In this document: positions 18,812 through 26,746 of the stretch, one piece after another
Position numbering within the stretch: the stretch's first letter is position 1
Layout: every line of letters begins with the position of its first letter
NCBI GenBank assembly: GCA_937957775.1
Contig: CALFXV010000019.1
Span: 1-28,173, forward strand
Length of the DNA: 28,173 bases
Reading direction: 5' to 3'
From: an uncultured Methylotenera sp.
Lineage (GTDB): Bacteria > Pseudomonadota > Gammaproteobacteria > Burkholderiales > Methylophilaceae
Program-made: the position numbers and the translations under genes
Notes under the pieces: model-generated
Databases searched by the model: none
Seen by the model: only the letters and a program-made list of their open reading frames with translations
What the model was told of the DNA's origin: nothing

Positions 18812-18979
18812 ATGAAAGATAGCAAAACAACATCAGCCATTGAAAATGAAAGTTTCGACGATCATTTGGTTCGAACAAGCTTAGAAGCGGAAGCAGAAGC
18901 GGAAAAAAATGGTTGGATAAATAATGAAGAAGCAGAAGCGTTAATGACTGCTCACAAGCATGCTTACTTCAAAAAATAA
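18812..18979 (+). CDS. Small hypothetical protein, 55 residues
   Basis: A short frame from ATG 18812 to TAA 18979 (an in-frame ATG at 18800 would add four residues). The product is hydrophilic and acidic in the middle (SLEAEAEAEKNG), with WINNEEAEALM and a basic end HAYFKK. A GGGAAC element about 6 bases before the ATG could act as ribosome site, and a TATAAT box lies upstream. The pattern helix, Gly, then EE helix is loosely like small type II antitoxins, but no toxin gene follows: the next 180 bases hold only a REP element. No transmembrane segment or signal peptide. Function unknown. Support is modest: good promoter, sensible codons and no other explanation for the gap. Confidence 0.5.
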   Translation: MKDSKTTSAIENESFDDHLVRTSLEAEAEAEKNGWINNEEAEALMTAHKHAYFKK

Positions 18980-19070
18980 TCAGTGTGATTTTCGCTTAAG
19001 CGCCAAAAAAGCCACATGAGTTTATTTAGCGCTTAGTAAAGTCAAAAGCGGGAATGACAATAAGTCTATT

Positions 19071-19093
19071 GTAGGAGCGGCGCCCCGCCGCGA
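19071..19093 (+). repeat. REP element copy 3 (single)
   Basis: 23 bases of the same family, differing from copy 1 in the loop (CCC rather than CCT). It stands alone in the gap between the small gene and the end of mtgA, without an inverted partner nearby. The rest of the 180-base gap shows only an imperfect repeat TAAGCGC/GCGCTTA (18997-19035) of unclear meaning. Confidence 0.88.
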
Positions 19094-19162
19094 TACGTCT
19101 TTTTATCTGCATTTAAGCTTAATCAAGCGCACATCGATAAGCCAGATTGGCAAAATCAAATT

Positions 19163-19900
19163 TCACTTAGGCACGCTCACTTGGTACATGCGTGCTTGTA
19201 TGGTGGCGGTGCGCCGGCTTAAATAATTGGTGTAAGTGTGCTTGTCATAAAAGCGTGGATTGGGAATCATGGCGGCTAACTTAGCGGCTTGACCGCTGCT
19301 CAAATTGGCGGCGCTGGTTTTGTAATAATGCCGGGCAGCGGCCTCGGCACCAAATACCCCGTTGCCCCACTCGATGATATTTAGATAGATTTCCAATATG
19401 CGCTTTTTACTTAGGATGTTTTCCAACATCACCGTAATGAGCGCCTCTTCTGCTTTGCGCCAAGGCGTGCGCTTGGTAGACAAAAATAAATTCTTAGCCA
19501 ATTGCTGACTGATGGTGGAGCCGCCCGCAACGATTTTGCCTTTGCGCTTGTTCTTCTTGTAGGCTTTTTCTATGCCTTCCCAATCGAAGCCCTCGTGATC
19601 TAAAAATTTGGCATCCTCACTGGCAATCACGGCCCGTTTTAAGTGAATAGAGATTTTGTTGTATTTCACCCATTTGTGTTTTAACTCGGCATCCGGATTT
19701 TTTTCTTGGATGACATCCAGACGGTCTTCCATGAAGGCACTGGACGAGGGATTGAATTGTATCCACCAACAAATATGCAGCAATATCCACAGTTGGTAGG
19801 CAAACAGCAACATAAAAAACGCCACCAATCCGCGCGTGACGTAGCCACTATAGTTCAGTGGCTGGGCTTGTTCGTGTCGATTAAGTAACCAATTTTTCAT
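19163..19900 (-). CDS. mtgA: Monofunctional biosynthetic peptidoglycan transglycosylase
   Basis: 245 residues from ATG 19900. The frame is open further upstream but that part overlaps aroE, and MtgA proteins normally start shortly before the membrane anchor, here at about 23-45. The GT51 catalytic domain follows: SEDAKFLDHEG at 94-104 with catalytic Glu95, AGGSTISQQLAKNLFLS at 125-141, RKAEEA, and RILEIYLNIIEWG at 167-179. It polymerises lipid II into glycan strands at the outer face of the inner membrane without a transpeptidase domain. It starts 14 bases after the aroE stop in a rhodanese-aroE-mtgA operon. Confidence 0.95.
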   Translation of the reverse strand: MKNWLLNRHEQAQPLNYSGYVTRGLVAFFMLLFAYQLWILLHICWWIQFNPSSSAFMEDRLDVIQEKNPDAELKHKWVKYNKISIHLKRAVIASEDAKFLDHEGFDWEGIEKAYKKNKRKGKIVAGGSTISQQLAKNLFLSTKRTPWRKAEEALITVMLENILSKKRILEIYLNIIEWGNGVFGAEAAARHYYKTSAANLSSGQAAKLAAMIPNPRFYDKHTYTNYLSRRTATIQARMYQVSVPK

Positions 19901-19914
19901 GCGACTGTATGCAT

Positions 19915-20724
19915 TTATAGGCTTAGTTGTTGCAGCAAGGCTTGCGTGTTTGGCCGCACCCCACGCCAGATAGCAAAGGTCTCGGCCGCTTGTTCTAGTA
20001 GCATACCCAATCCATCGGCCACCTTGGCGCCACATCGCTTTGCCTGCTGCATGAACGGCGTTTCACGGCCGTACATCATGTCGTAGGCCAAACAATCGGG
20101 GGCAAAAATGCTGTCGGGGATGGCCAATGGGCTGCCGCTCAAACCAGCCGAGGTGGCATTGATCACAATGTCAAAAGCGCCATCGCCTAATTCAGCTAGA
20201 GGAACGGCCTGCAATTTAGTGGGCGTGGCTACCGCTTTGTTTAACATCGCTTGCGCTTTATCCAAGCTGCGATTGGTGATGACCAATAAGCTGGGCTTAG
20301 CCGCCAGTATAGGTTGCAACACCCCTTCGGCTGCGCCGCCGGCGCCAATTAAAAGCACGCGCTTGCCAGTAAATTCACATTGCTTATTGAATTCTATGTC
20401 GCGTACCAAGCCGGCCCCGTCGGTGTTGTCAGCCAGTATGCCGTGCTCGGTAAAACTCAAGGTGTTGGCTGCACCGGCAGCCATAGCGCGCTCGCTACGC
20501 TGATCCGCCATGTCGTAGGCAGAAAATTTAAACGGCACGGTCACGTTAACGCCTTTATAACCTTGCTTAATGAGGGCTTGCACGGTGCCAGCAAAGTCAT
20601 CCAGTGGCGCCAATATCGCTTCATAGGACATGGCTTGCGCCGTTTGTTTAGCAAACTCGGTATGTATCAAAGGCGATTTGCTGTGCGCAATCGGGTTGCC
20701 TATGACCGCGTAGTGATCGGTCAT
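19915..20724 (-). CDS. aroE: Shikimate dehydrogenase (NADP+)
   Basis: 269 residues, normal size. The shikimate site is complete: PIAHSKSP at 11-18, NVTVPFK with catalytic Lys66, NTL with Asn87, and NTDGAG with Asp102. The nucleotide-binding loop GAGGAAEG is at 127-134, followed by TNRSLDKA, where the Asn-Arg pair is that of NADP-using enzymes. It reduces 3-dehydroshikimate to shikimate in aromatic amino acid synthesis, in the cytoplasm. It lies 3 bases after the rhodanese gene and 14 bases before mtgA, so all three are probably co-transcribed. Confidence 0.97.
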   Translation of the reverse strand: MTDHYAVIGNPIAHSKSPLIHTEFAKQTAQAMSYEAILAPLDDFAGTVQALIKQGYKGVNVTVPFKFSAYDMADQRSERAMAAGAANTLSFTEHGILADNTDGAGLVRDIEFNKQCEFTGKRVLLIGAGGAAEGVLQPILAAKPSLLVITNRSLDKAQAMLNKAVATPTKLQAVPLAELGDGAFDIVINATSAGLSGSPLAIPDSIFAPDCLAYDMMYGRETPFMQQAKRCGAKVADGLGMLLEQAAETFAIWRGVRPNTQALLQQLSL

Positions 20725-20727
20725 GCT

Positions 20728-21177
20728 TTAGTTGGTCCAAGGCAAATTGGCGTGCTTCCAGCCATTCATGGTGGTGCGCTGTTTTGCTGCATTGGCCTCG
20801 CCCTCAAAGCCCTCGAGGATGTTGTAGGCTTGGGCATAACCCAATTCTTCAGCCAACACGGCGGCATTGTGTGAGCGACCACCGGTGCGGCAGAGGAATA
20901 ATACCGTTAGGTCTTTATCCACATTGGCAAGCAATTGCTCGGCGAACTTCTCGTTTTTAACCATGCCCGGGTAAAATGCCCACTCTATGTTTAGGGCATT
21001 GGGTACACGGCCGACTAACTCTAACTCGGCCTTGGTGCGCACGTCTACCAACAGCGCTTTTGGGTCGGCCTGTAAAATGGCGTAGGCTTCGGCAGGCGTC
21101 AATGCACCTAGATAGGGGAAACTGTTCTCTAAACTGCGTTGATGTGCGGATTGTAATATGCCCTGTATTTGACTCAT
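20728..21177 (-). CDS. Rhodanese-like domain protein
   Basis: 149 residues from ATG 21177. The frame extends to 21243, but a strong purine-rich ribosome site (AAGGGTGGGG) directly before 21177 decides for the shorter form. A single rhodanese domain is present: LLVDVRTKAELELVGRVPNALNI, then the active loop CRTGGRS at 96-102 with catalytic Cys96, and YNILEGFEG. The loop length fits sulfurtransferases. There is no signal peptide, so it should be cytoplasmic. Sulfur donor and acceptor are unknown. It is the first gene of the aroE-mtgA operon and is divergent from glnA. Confidence 0.9.
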   Translation of the reverse strand: MSQIQGILQSAHQRSLENSFPYLGALTPAEAYAILQADPKALLVDVRTKAELELVGRVPNALNIEWAFYPGMVKNEKFAEQLLANVDKDLTVLFLCRTGGRSHNAAVLAEELGYAQAYNILEGFEGEANAAKQRTTMNGWKHANLPWTN

Positions 21178-21310
21178 AACCCCACCCTTTATTTTTTGTG
21201 AATGATGCGGCCATTGCCTATAAAGCATAGGCCAGCATTTCAATTTTACTTACGTTCAAATTATAGCCGGATTGCACAAAAAACCAGCCCCCTGCCATGC
21301 GATAAATTGA

Positions 21311-21327
21311 TGCACTTTAATGGTGCA
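21311..21327. promoter_or_regulatory. NtrC binding site 1 of glnA
   Basis: TGCACTTTAATGGTGCA is a near-perfect match to the known NtrC box (TGCAC-N5-7-GTGCA type, as at enteric glnA). Its centre is about 125 bases before the predicted sigma-54 start point, the usual enhancer distance. Confidence 0.85.
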
Positions 21328-21341
21328 AAAAATAAGTATAT

Positions 21342-21358
21342 TGCACTTTAATGGTGCT
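21342..21358. promoter_or_regulatory. NtrC binding site 2 of glnA
   Basis: TGCACTTTAATGGTGCT repeats 16 of 17 bases of site 1. The two centres are 31 bases apart, about three helical turns, so NtrC dimers would sit on the same DNA face and could cooperate, as in the enteric glnA enhancer. Confidence 0.85.
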
Positions 21359-21390
21359 TAATCCTGGGCGGCATTTCCGCTCTTAGGCAA

Positions 21391-21404
21391 AAAAGCCGGC
21401 TTTT
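21391..21404. repeat. Perfect 14-base palindrome between enhancer and promoter
   Basis: AAAAGCCGGCTTTT is fully self-complementary and lies between the NtrC boxes and the sigma-54 promoter, centred about 46 bases before the predicted start. It could be a protein-binding site or a weak hairpin; the sequence alone does not tell. Confidence 0.5.
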
Positions 21405-21417
21405 GGTCTTTTCAGCA

Positions 21418-21433
21418 TGGCACGTTTCCTGCT
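21418..21433 (+). promoter_or_regulatory. Sigma-54 (-24/-12) promoter of glnA
   Basis: TGGCACGTTTCCTGCT has the invariant GG and GC ten bases apart and matches the consensus TGGCACG-N4-TTGCW except for one base. Transcription should start near 21444, giving a leader of about 72 bases before glnA. With two NtrC boxes upstream this is a complete nitrogen-controlled promoter. Confidence 0.85.
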
Positions 21434-21504
21434 AATCTAGCACGTTGAATACTTTGTAATTTTATACAGTTAAGAATTTGTTTTATCTATTCCACACCAT
21501 ACTT

Positions 21505-21509
21505 AGGAG
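21505..21509 (+). promoter_or_regulatory. Ribosome binding site deciding the glnA start
   Basis: AGGAG lies 6 bases before the ATG at 21516 and favours this codon over the TTG immediately before it. Confidence 0.8.
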
Positions 21510-21515
21510 ATTTTG

Positions 21516-22925
21516 ATGTCAGTGGCTAATGTAATGAAAATGGTAAAAGAAAACGACATTAAATTTGTTGATTTTCGTTTTACCGACACACGCGGTAAAG
21601 AGCAACATGTAACCGTTCCTGTTTCTGCATTCAATGAAGACAAATTTACCGAAGGCCACGCCTTTGACGGTTCTTCTATTGCTGGCTGGAAAGGCATTCA
21701 AGCCTCAGACATGCAATTAATGCCAGATCCAACCACGGCTAATATCGACCCATTCATGGACGAGCCTACATTGATCCTAACTTGCGATGTAGTGGACCCA
21801 ACAGACGGCAAAGGTTACGACCGTTGCCCACGTAGCTTGGCTAAACGTGCTGAAGCTTACTTAAAAGCCAGCGGTATCGGTGACACGGCTTACTTTGGTC
21901 CTGAACCAGAATTCTTCATTTTTGATTCCATCGAATGGGACGTAAGCATGAGCGGTAGCTCAGTGCGCATCAACTCAGAAGAAGCGGCTTGGTCTACAAA
22001 AGACAAATTCGAAGGCGGCAACACTGGCCACCGTCCAGGTGTAAAAGGCGGTTACTTCCCAGTGCCACCAGTCGATTCATTGCAAGACGTGCGTTCTGCT
22101 ATGTGTATCGCGCTTGAAGAAATGGGCGTGCCAGTTGAAGTGCACCACCATGAAGTGGCCACAGCCGGTCAATGTGAAATCGGTACACAATTCAGCACGT
22201 TGACAAAACGTGCAGACTGGACACAAATCCTTAAATACGTGGTGTTAAACACCGCCCACGCTTACGGCAAAACAGCTACTTTCATGCCAAAACCATTCGC
22301 TGGCGATAACGGTTCAGGCATGCACGTGCACCAATCCATTTGGAAAGACGGTAAAAACTTGTTCGCTGGTAACGGCTACGCTGGTTTGAGCGATTTTGCG
22401 CTTTACTACATTGGCGGCATCATCAAGCACGCTAAAGCATTGAACGCGATCACCAACCCAGGTACTAACTCATACAAACGCTTGGTACCGCACTTTGAAG
22501 CGCCGGTTAAATTAGCTTACTCCGCTAAAAACCGCTCTGCTTCTATCCGCATCCCATTTGTGCACTCTGACAAAGCACGCCGTGTTGAAGCACGCTTCCC
22601 AGATCCAATTGCTAACCCATACTTGGCATTCAGTGCCTTGATGATGGCGGGTCTAGATGGCGTACAAAACAAGATCCATCCAGGTGAGCCAGCGACTAAA
22701 GACTTGTACCATCTTCCACCAGAAGAAGATGCGCAAATCCCAACAGTGTGTGCCTCACTAGAAGAAGCCTTGGCTAACCTAGACAAAGACCGCGAGTTCT
22801 TAACCCGCGGTGGTGTATTCACCAACGATTGGATAGACAGCTACATTGCCTTAAAAATGGAAGAAGTAAACAAACTACGCATGACTCCGCACCCAGCTGA
22901 GTTTGGTTTGTACTACTCTTGCTAA
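21516..22925 (+). CDS. glnA: Glutamine synthetase, type I
   Basis: 469 residues, the length of the enteric GSI-beta enzyme. Motifs include [11 protein letters not shown] at 51-61, FGPEPEFF at 127-134 (metal-binding Glu), [13 protein letters not shown], the ATP-site segment [16 protein letters not shown] at 259-274, NRSASIRIP at 339-347, and the adenylylation loop [10 protein letters not shown] with Tyr398 (enteric Tyr397 without the Met), so control by GlnE-type adenylylation is expected. It forms glutamine from glutamate, ammonia and ATP as a cytoplasmic dodecamer. Upstream are NtrC boxes and a sigma-54 promoter; downstream is a strong terminator, so it is transcribed alone under nitrogen limitation. 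Codon use looks biased as in a highly expressed gene (many TTC, AAC, GGT/GGC codons). Confidence 0.98.
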   Translation: MSVANVMKMVKENDIKFVDFRFTDTRGKEQHVTVPVSAFNEDKFTEGHAFDGSSIAGWKGIQASDMQLMPDPTTANIDPFMDEPTLILTCDVVDPTDGKGYDRCPRSLAKRAEAYLKASGIGDTAYFGPEPEFFIFDSIEWDVSMSGSSVRINSEEAAWSTKDKFEGGNTGHRPGVKGGYFPVPPVDSLQDVRSAMCIALEEMGVPVEVHHHEVATAGQCEIGTQFSTLTKRADWTQILKYVVLNTAHAYGKTATFMPKPFAGDNGSGMHVHQSIWKDGKNLFAGNGYAGLSDFALYYIGGIIKHAKALNAITNPGTNSYKRLVPHFEAPVKLAYSAKNRSASIRIPFVHSDKARRVEARFPDPIANPYLAFSALMMAGLDGVQNKIHPGEPATKDLYHLPPEEDAQIPTVCASLEEALANLDKDREFLTRGGVFTNDWIDSYIALKMEEVNKLRMTPHPAEFGLYYSC

Positions 22926-22942
22926 GTTAAACTAAGCTAGTT

Positions 22943-22971
22943 AAAAAGGGGCGAATCATCGCCCCTTTTTT
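22943..22971 (+). terminator. Rho-independent terminator of glnA
   Basis: AAAAAGGGGCGA, a 4-base ATCA loop and TCGCCCCTTTTTT give a 12-base-pair perfect stem with a T-run, about 17 bases after the glnA stop. The A-tract on the other side makes it potentially active in both directions, but no minus-strand gene ends here. Confidence 0.92.
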
Positions 22972-23047
22972 ATTGCCCACTGTTGCACTAAGACCACGGG
23001 ATTTCGCACTTTCCCAGCTTACCGCTTATCCCGACAATTTAAGTTAA

Positions 23048-23070
23048 TCGCGGCGGGGGGCCGCTCCTAC
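23048..23070 (-). repeat. REP element copy 4 (left of second inverted pair)
   Basis: Reverse-strand member of the family, with one change in the stem/loop region (GGCCCCCCGCC when read on its own strand). It is followed by AAACCC at 23071-23076, which pairs with GGGTTT at 23092-23097, so pairing between copies 4 and 5 extends inward beyond the REP units. Confidence 0.87.
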
Positions 23071-23100
23071 AAACCCAAGCTATGAAGAAAAGGGTTTTTT

Positions 23101-23123
23101 GTAGGAGCGGCGCCCCGCCGCGA
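23101..23123 (+). repeat. REP element copy 5 (right of second inverted pair)
   Basis: Identical to copy 3 over 23 bases. It faces away from copy 4, the opposite arrangement to copies 1 and 2. It sits between the glnA terminator and the promoter region of the DUF4124 gene. Confidence 0.9.
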
Positions 23124-23155
23124 TATTTACGTTTTATTCATCCAATCAATGCGAA

Positions 23156-23184
23156 TTGCCTAGGCCTAACAACTGTTCTACACT
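23156..23184 (+). promoter_or_regulatory. Candidate sigma-70 promoter of the DUF4124 gene
   Basis: TTGCCT (23156-23161) and TACACT (23179-23184) are 17 bases apart. If used, the start point would fall at or next to the ATG at 23191, so the message would be leaderless, and indeed no ribosome site is visible. Neither hexamer is perfect. Confidence 0.35.
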
Positions 23185-23190
23185 ACAAGC

Positions 23191-23715
23191 ATGATAAAAA
23201 ATATTCTTCTAAGCTGCATTAGCAGCCTCGTCTTCACACTGTTTGCAAGCACGGTGCTGGCTGACATTTACAAACACACGGACGACAACGGGGTGGTCAC
23301 TTACTCCAACCTAAAAAGCAAAGGCGCCATTAAGTTAAACATCGCTAACGACGGCGATTCAAGCAATGCCAGTGAACAATCTGAGCAAGCCAGCCCACGC
23401 AGCAAGCCTCGCCAAAGCAGCAATGACTTTCCGCGAGTGGATGCGAACACGCAAACTCAACGCGATGCCAAACGCCAAAGCATATTAGAGTCCGAGCTCA
23501 AGGCCGAAAAAGCCGCCTTAAGCCTTGCCAAAGAAGCCTATGCACTAGAGGCCGCTAAGCCAGAAATAGCCAGGCAGAAAAACAGCGATGGCACGGTATC
23601 CACTTACCGCAACATGGCTAAATTCAATGAAAAAATGAAACCCTTGCAAGCCGAAGTAGACAACCATCAAAACAACATTGAATTGCTGCAAAAAGAATTG
23701 AATGGCATGCGTTAG
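23191..23715 (+). CDS. DUF4124-domain protein, exported
   Basis: 174 residues. A Sec signal peptide is clear (MIKN, a hydrophobic stretch to about 20, cleavage likely after VLA at 24). The mature start DIYKHTDDNGVVTYSN at 25-40 is the DUF4124 signature, found in many secreted or periplasmic proteins of beta- and gammaproteobacteria and of unknown function. A Ser/Asn/Gln-rich linker follows (about 55-90), then a charged alpha-helical part (about 92-174) with coiled-coil character (ESELKAEKAALSLAKEAY, and LQAEVDNHQNNIELLQKEL). It lies between glnA and ntrB on the same strand, a placement that is common in betaproteobacteria. A link to nitrogen metabolism is not shown by sequence. Confidence 0.85.
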   Translation: MIKNILLSCISSLVFTLFASTVLADIYKHTDDNGVVTYSNLKSKGAIKLNIANDGDSSNASEQSEQASPRSKPRQSSNDFPRVDANTQTQRDAKRQSILESELKAEKAALSLAKEAYALEAAKPEIARQKNSDGTVSTYRNMAKFNEKMKPLQAEVDNHQNNIELLQKELNGMR

Positions 23716-23815
23716 CGGCATAAGATTGATTTATGCCCAGCCTGCCCTAAAGTTGGTCTGGCTTTTGCTTTAATCATAGTATGATCAAACTACCCAATTT
23801 AATTTAGCCTCAATT

Positions 23816-24910
23816 ATGGTCCACGCCACCCCCAATCATTTTAAAGGCTTAGAGCACCTCGCCACCGCGATCATCTTGCTTAATTCAGAGAACCGCGTGG
23901 TCTACATCAACCCTGGTGCGGAGATTACCTTTGCCTTCAGTGCCACGCACGTCAGCGGCATGCTGATCAACGAGGTGTTTCCTAATTGCGAAATTTTAAT
24001 GTTGGCCGTGAACAACGCCACCAAACAACAAAGCCCGTTTCGTGAGCACGAATTTGCCATCAGCACGCATAGGCAATTGTCTTTTGCCGTCACCTGCACC
24101 GTCACGCCGATTGACACGCCGGATGCCTGCTTGATTTTAGAGTTTCAACAAATGGACGCGCAATTGCGCATCGCGCGTGAAGAACGCATGCTAATTCAAC
24201 AGCAAGCCAACGCCGAATTGTTGCGCAACTTAGCCCATGAAATCCGCAATCCCTTAGGTGGTTTGCGGGGGGCAGCGCAATTGCTAGAACACGAGCTGCC
24301 TTCACCCAGCTTACGCGAGTACACCCAGGTCATCATTAAAGAAGCCGATCGTTTGCAGTCCTTGATGGACCGTTTGCTGATTCCGCACCGCGCCCCTAAA
24401 TACCAACCCACCAACATCCACGAGGTGTTAGAGCGCGTACGCAGCCTGCTCATGGCCGAATCGTCTAAGGGCTTGGTGATTAAACGCGATTACGATTTAA
24501 GCTTGCCCGAACTCATAGGCGATCGAGAAAAACTCATACAAGCGGTGCTTAATATTGCCCGCAACGCCGTGCAAGCCATGCAAGGGCAAAACAAGGCCGA
24601 TAGCCAACTGAGCTTCCGAACCCGTGCGGAACGGCAAGTGACGCTGGCGCGTAAGCGCTACCGCGTGGCGATTAAATTGGAAATTATTGATAACGGCCCT
24701 GGCATCCCCAACGACATCCGCGAACGCATTTTTTACCCCTTGGTATCGGGCAGCGAGGGCGGCACAGGCTTGGGCCTTACCTTGGCGCAAACTTTCATCA
24801 CCCAGCACCACGGCATGATTGAATGCGAAAGCAAACCAGGCCATACCTGCTTTACCATATTGCTACCAATAGAAACCTCGGCCATTAAACCAACAAGCAT
24901 AAAGAATTAA
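23816..24910 (+). CDS. glnL: Nitrogen regulation sensor kinase NtrB (NR(II))
   Basis: 364 residues, cytoplasmic (no transmembrane segment). An N-terminal PAS domain (about 12-110) is followed by the HisKA helix NLAHEIRNPLGGLRGAAQLL with phospho-accepting His141, then the ATPase domain with N box VLNIARNAVQAM, G1 DNGPGIP and G2 GGTGLGLTLAQTF. These are the features of NtrB/GlnL, which phosphorylates or dephosphorylates NtrC according to PII (GlnB) state. It begins 100 bases after the DUF4124 gene, with no strong ribosome site, and is followed after 51 bases by ntrC. Also named ntrB. Confidence 0.95.
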   Translation: MVHATPNHFKGLEHLATAIILLNSENRVVYINPGAEITFAFSATHVSGMLINEVFPNCEILMLAVNNATKQQSPFREHEFAISTHRQLSFAVTCTVTPIDTPDACLILEFQQMDAQLRIAREERMLIQQQANAELLRNLAHEIRNPLGGLRGAAQLLEHELPSPSLREYTQVIIKEADRLQSLMDRLLIPHRAPKYQPTNIHEVLERVRSLLMAESSKGLVIKRDYDLSLPELIGDREKLIQAVLNIARNAVQAMQGQNKADSQLSFRTRAERQVTLARKRYRVAIKLEIIDNGPGIPNDIRERIFYPLVSGSEGGTGLGLTLAQTFITQHHGMIECESKPGHTCFTILLPIETSAIKPTSIKN

Positions 24911-24961
24911 ATTCACGGCCTGTGGTCGCGAATACGCTGCATTTTAAATAGTGAGAACCGC

Positions 24962-26350
24962 ATGAAACCAATTTGGATTATTGACGACGACAAATCGATA
25001 CGCTGGGTATTTGAAAAAGCCCTGTCGCGCACCGACCTAGAATTTAAAACCTTTTCTTCGGTGGCCGAGGCGATTAATGCCTTAGAACACGAGCAACCGC
25101 AAGTGGTGGTCAGTGATATCCGCATGCCTAACGAGTCGGGTTTGGATTTTTTGTCTGAAATTAAACAAAAATTTCCCGACATTCCGGTCATCATCATGAC
25201 TGCCTACTCCGATTTAGAAAGCGCCGTGGCCGCTTTTCAAGGTGGTGCCTTTGAGTATTTGGCCAAACCGTTTGACGTGGACCAAGCCATGGACGTGATC
25301 AAACGCGCCGTGGAAGAAAGCACGCGCCAATACACCGAGGCCGTGGTGGAAGAAGACACACCGGAAATCATAGGTCAAGCACCGGCCATGCAGGAGGTTT
25401 TTAGAGCCATAGGCCGCTTAAGTCGCTCGCATGCTACTGTGTTGATCAACGGCGAATCCGGCAGCGGCAAAGAGCTGGTAGCCCGCGCCTTGCACCGGCA
25501 CAGCCCGCGTGGCGATAAACCTTTTATTGCCATTAACACCGCGGCCATCCCAAAAGACCTGCTTGAATCCGAACTGTTTGGTCACGAGCGTGGCGCGTTT
25601 ACCGGTGCGCAAGCCGCCAGACGCGGTCGTTTTGAGCAAGCCGACACCGGTACGCTATTTTTAGACGAGATAGGCGACATGCCCGCCGACTTGCAAACTC
25701 GCCTACTAAGGGTGCTAAGCGACGGCCAGTTTTACCGCATAGGCGGCCATCAACCGATTAAGGTGAATGTCCGCATCATTGCCGCCACCCACCAAGACTT
25801 GGAAGAACGCGTTAAACAAGGCCTGTTCCGTGAAGACTTATTTCACCGTCTTAATGTGATTCGATTACGCTTACCGGCCTTGCGCGAACGCCGCGAGGAC
25901 ATCCCACTGCTGATTAAGCATTTCTTACAACACAGCGCCACCGAATTGGGCGTGGAAGCCAAGCAACCGTCCGCGGCCGCCTTGCAATACTTAAGCGCGG
26001 TCAATTGGAGCGGTAACGTAAGGCAATTGGAGAACGTTTGCCATTGGCTTACCGTGATGGCGCCCGGGCAAAACATAGACATCGCCGATTTACCGCCAGA
26101 ACTTAAAGAAGACAGCAGCAAATCCAGTGCCGCCCTTTCTTGGCAAGAAGGCTTGGCCAGTGAAGTGATGGACGCATTAAATCGCGGCGAACAAAATGTG
26201 CTGGAAACCCGCACGCAAATTTTTGAACGCATTTTAATCACCAAAGCGCTCGAGCACACCCGCGGCCGTCGCATAGAAGCGGCCAATCAACTGGGCATGG
26301 GGCGCAACACGCTCACGCGTAAAATTCAGGAACTGGGAATAGAAGAATAG
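24962..26350 (+). CDS. glnG: Nitrogen regulation response regulator NtrC (NR(I))
   Basis: 462 residues, close to the enteric 469. Receiver domain with [11 protein letters not shown] at 5-15, phospho-acceptor Asp52, MTAYSDL at 79-85 and Lys102. AAA+ sigma-54 activator domain with Walker A GESGSGKE at 164-171, the sigma-54 contact loop GAFTGA at 211-216 and Walker [11 protein letters not shown]. The C-terminal Fis-type HTH reads [23 protein letters not shown]. When phosphorylated by NtrB it binds enhancer boxes such as the two before glnA here and opens sigma-54 promoters. It follows ntrB by 51 bases, with a weak GTGAGAA ribosome site. Also named ntrC. Confidence 0.97.
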   Translation: MKPIWIIDDDKSIRWVFEKALSRTDLEFKTFSSVAEAINALEHEQPQVVVSDIRMPNESGLDFLSEIKQKFPDIPVIIMTAYSDLESAVAAFQGGAFEYLAKPFDVDQAMDVIKRAVEESTRQYTEAVVEEDTPEIIGQAPAMQEVFRAIGRLSRSHATVLINGESGSGKELVARALHRHSPRGDKPFIAINTAAIPKDLLESELFGHERGAFTGAQAARRGRFEQADTGTLFLDEIGDMPADLQTRLLRVLSDGQFYRIGGHQPIKVNVRIIAATHQDLEERVKQGLFREDLFHRLNVIRLRLPALRERREDIPLLIKHFLQHSATELGVEAKQPSAAALQYLSAVNWSGNVRQLENVCHWLTVMAPGQNIDIADLPPELKEDSSKSSAALSWQEGLASEVMDALNRGEQNVLETRTQIFERILITKALEHTRGRRIEAANQLGMGRNTLTRKIQELGIEE

Positions 26351-26355
26351 TGACT

Positions 26356-26392
26356 TGCTGTATGCTTACTAGCAATGCTTTAGCAAACAGCA
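26356..26392. other. Inverted repeat between convergent ntrC and lipoprotein genes
   Basis: TGCTGT (26356-26361) and ACAGCA (26387-26392) enclose a second short hairpin (TGCT/AGCA). It sits in the 51-base gap where two genes converge, the right place for a shared terminator, but there is no T-run on either strand, so a terminator is only possible. Confidence 0.25.
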
Positions 26393-26401
26393 TCAACCAT
26401 T

Positions 26402-26653
26402 TTACTTGCAGCTAAAACTTAGCTCGCGGTGCACGAAATCGTTCGTTTGCACCTTATTTAAAACCTTATAGCCATTTGAACAAGTGCGCTGGGCTTTTCT
26501 AAAGCAACTGTCCCAGCCTTCGGCCACACCATTGCAGGTGGTCTTATACGTATTATCGGTCATGGCTTGAACCGGTTGTTCCTGGAAATGCATGAGACTG
26601 CTGCAGGCACTCAGGAAAAAGATGGAGCACGAAATAAAGGTGATTTTTAGCAT
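26402..26653 (-). CDS. Small cysteine-rich lipoprotein of unknown function
   Basis: 83 residues from ATG 26653. The frame is open to 26716, but the shorter start puts a lipoprotein signal exactly at the N-terminus: MLKITFISCSIFFLSAC with lipobox Cys17. The mature part is short, with four further cysteines at 40, 50, 58 and 82 in CNGVAEGWDSCFRKAQRTC and SFSCK, probably making two disulfides in the periplasm. The CxGxAExWxxCxxKA pattern recurs in small uncharacterised proteobacterial lipoproteins (from general knowledge). It converges on ntrC and is divergent, with a 93-base gap, from the TPR gene. No function can be given. Confidence 0.75.
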   Translation of the reverse strand: MLKITFISCSIFFLSACSSLMHFQEQPVQAMTDNTYKTTCNGVAEGWDSCFRKAQRTCSNGYKVLNKVQTNDFVHRELSFSCK

Positions 26654-26746
26654 ATTGCTCGCTTTATTGAGGATGTCGGTGTTTATTTGGTCTACGTTAG
26701 TTAGTGTATTATTCAAGCATTATAAGAAATATAAGCTATTTTAAAC

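Noticed and set aside
18997..19036. TAAGCGC/GCGCTTA as terminator of the small gene
   Set aside because: Arms are short, the loop is long (about 25 bases) and no T-run follows on the + strand.
19900..20035. N-terminal extension of mtgA by 45 residues
   Set aside because: It overlaps aroE coding sequence, has no MtgA-like sequence, and the ATG at 19900 gives the usual cytoplasmic head before the membrane anchor.
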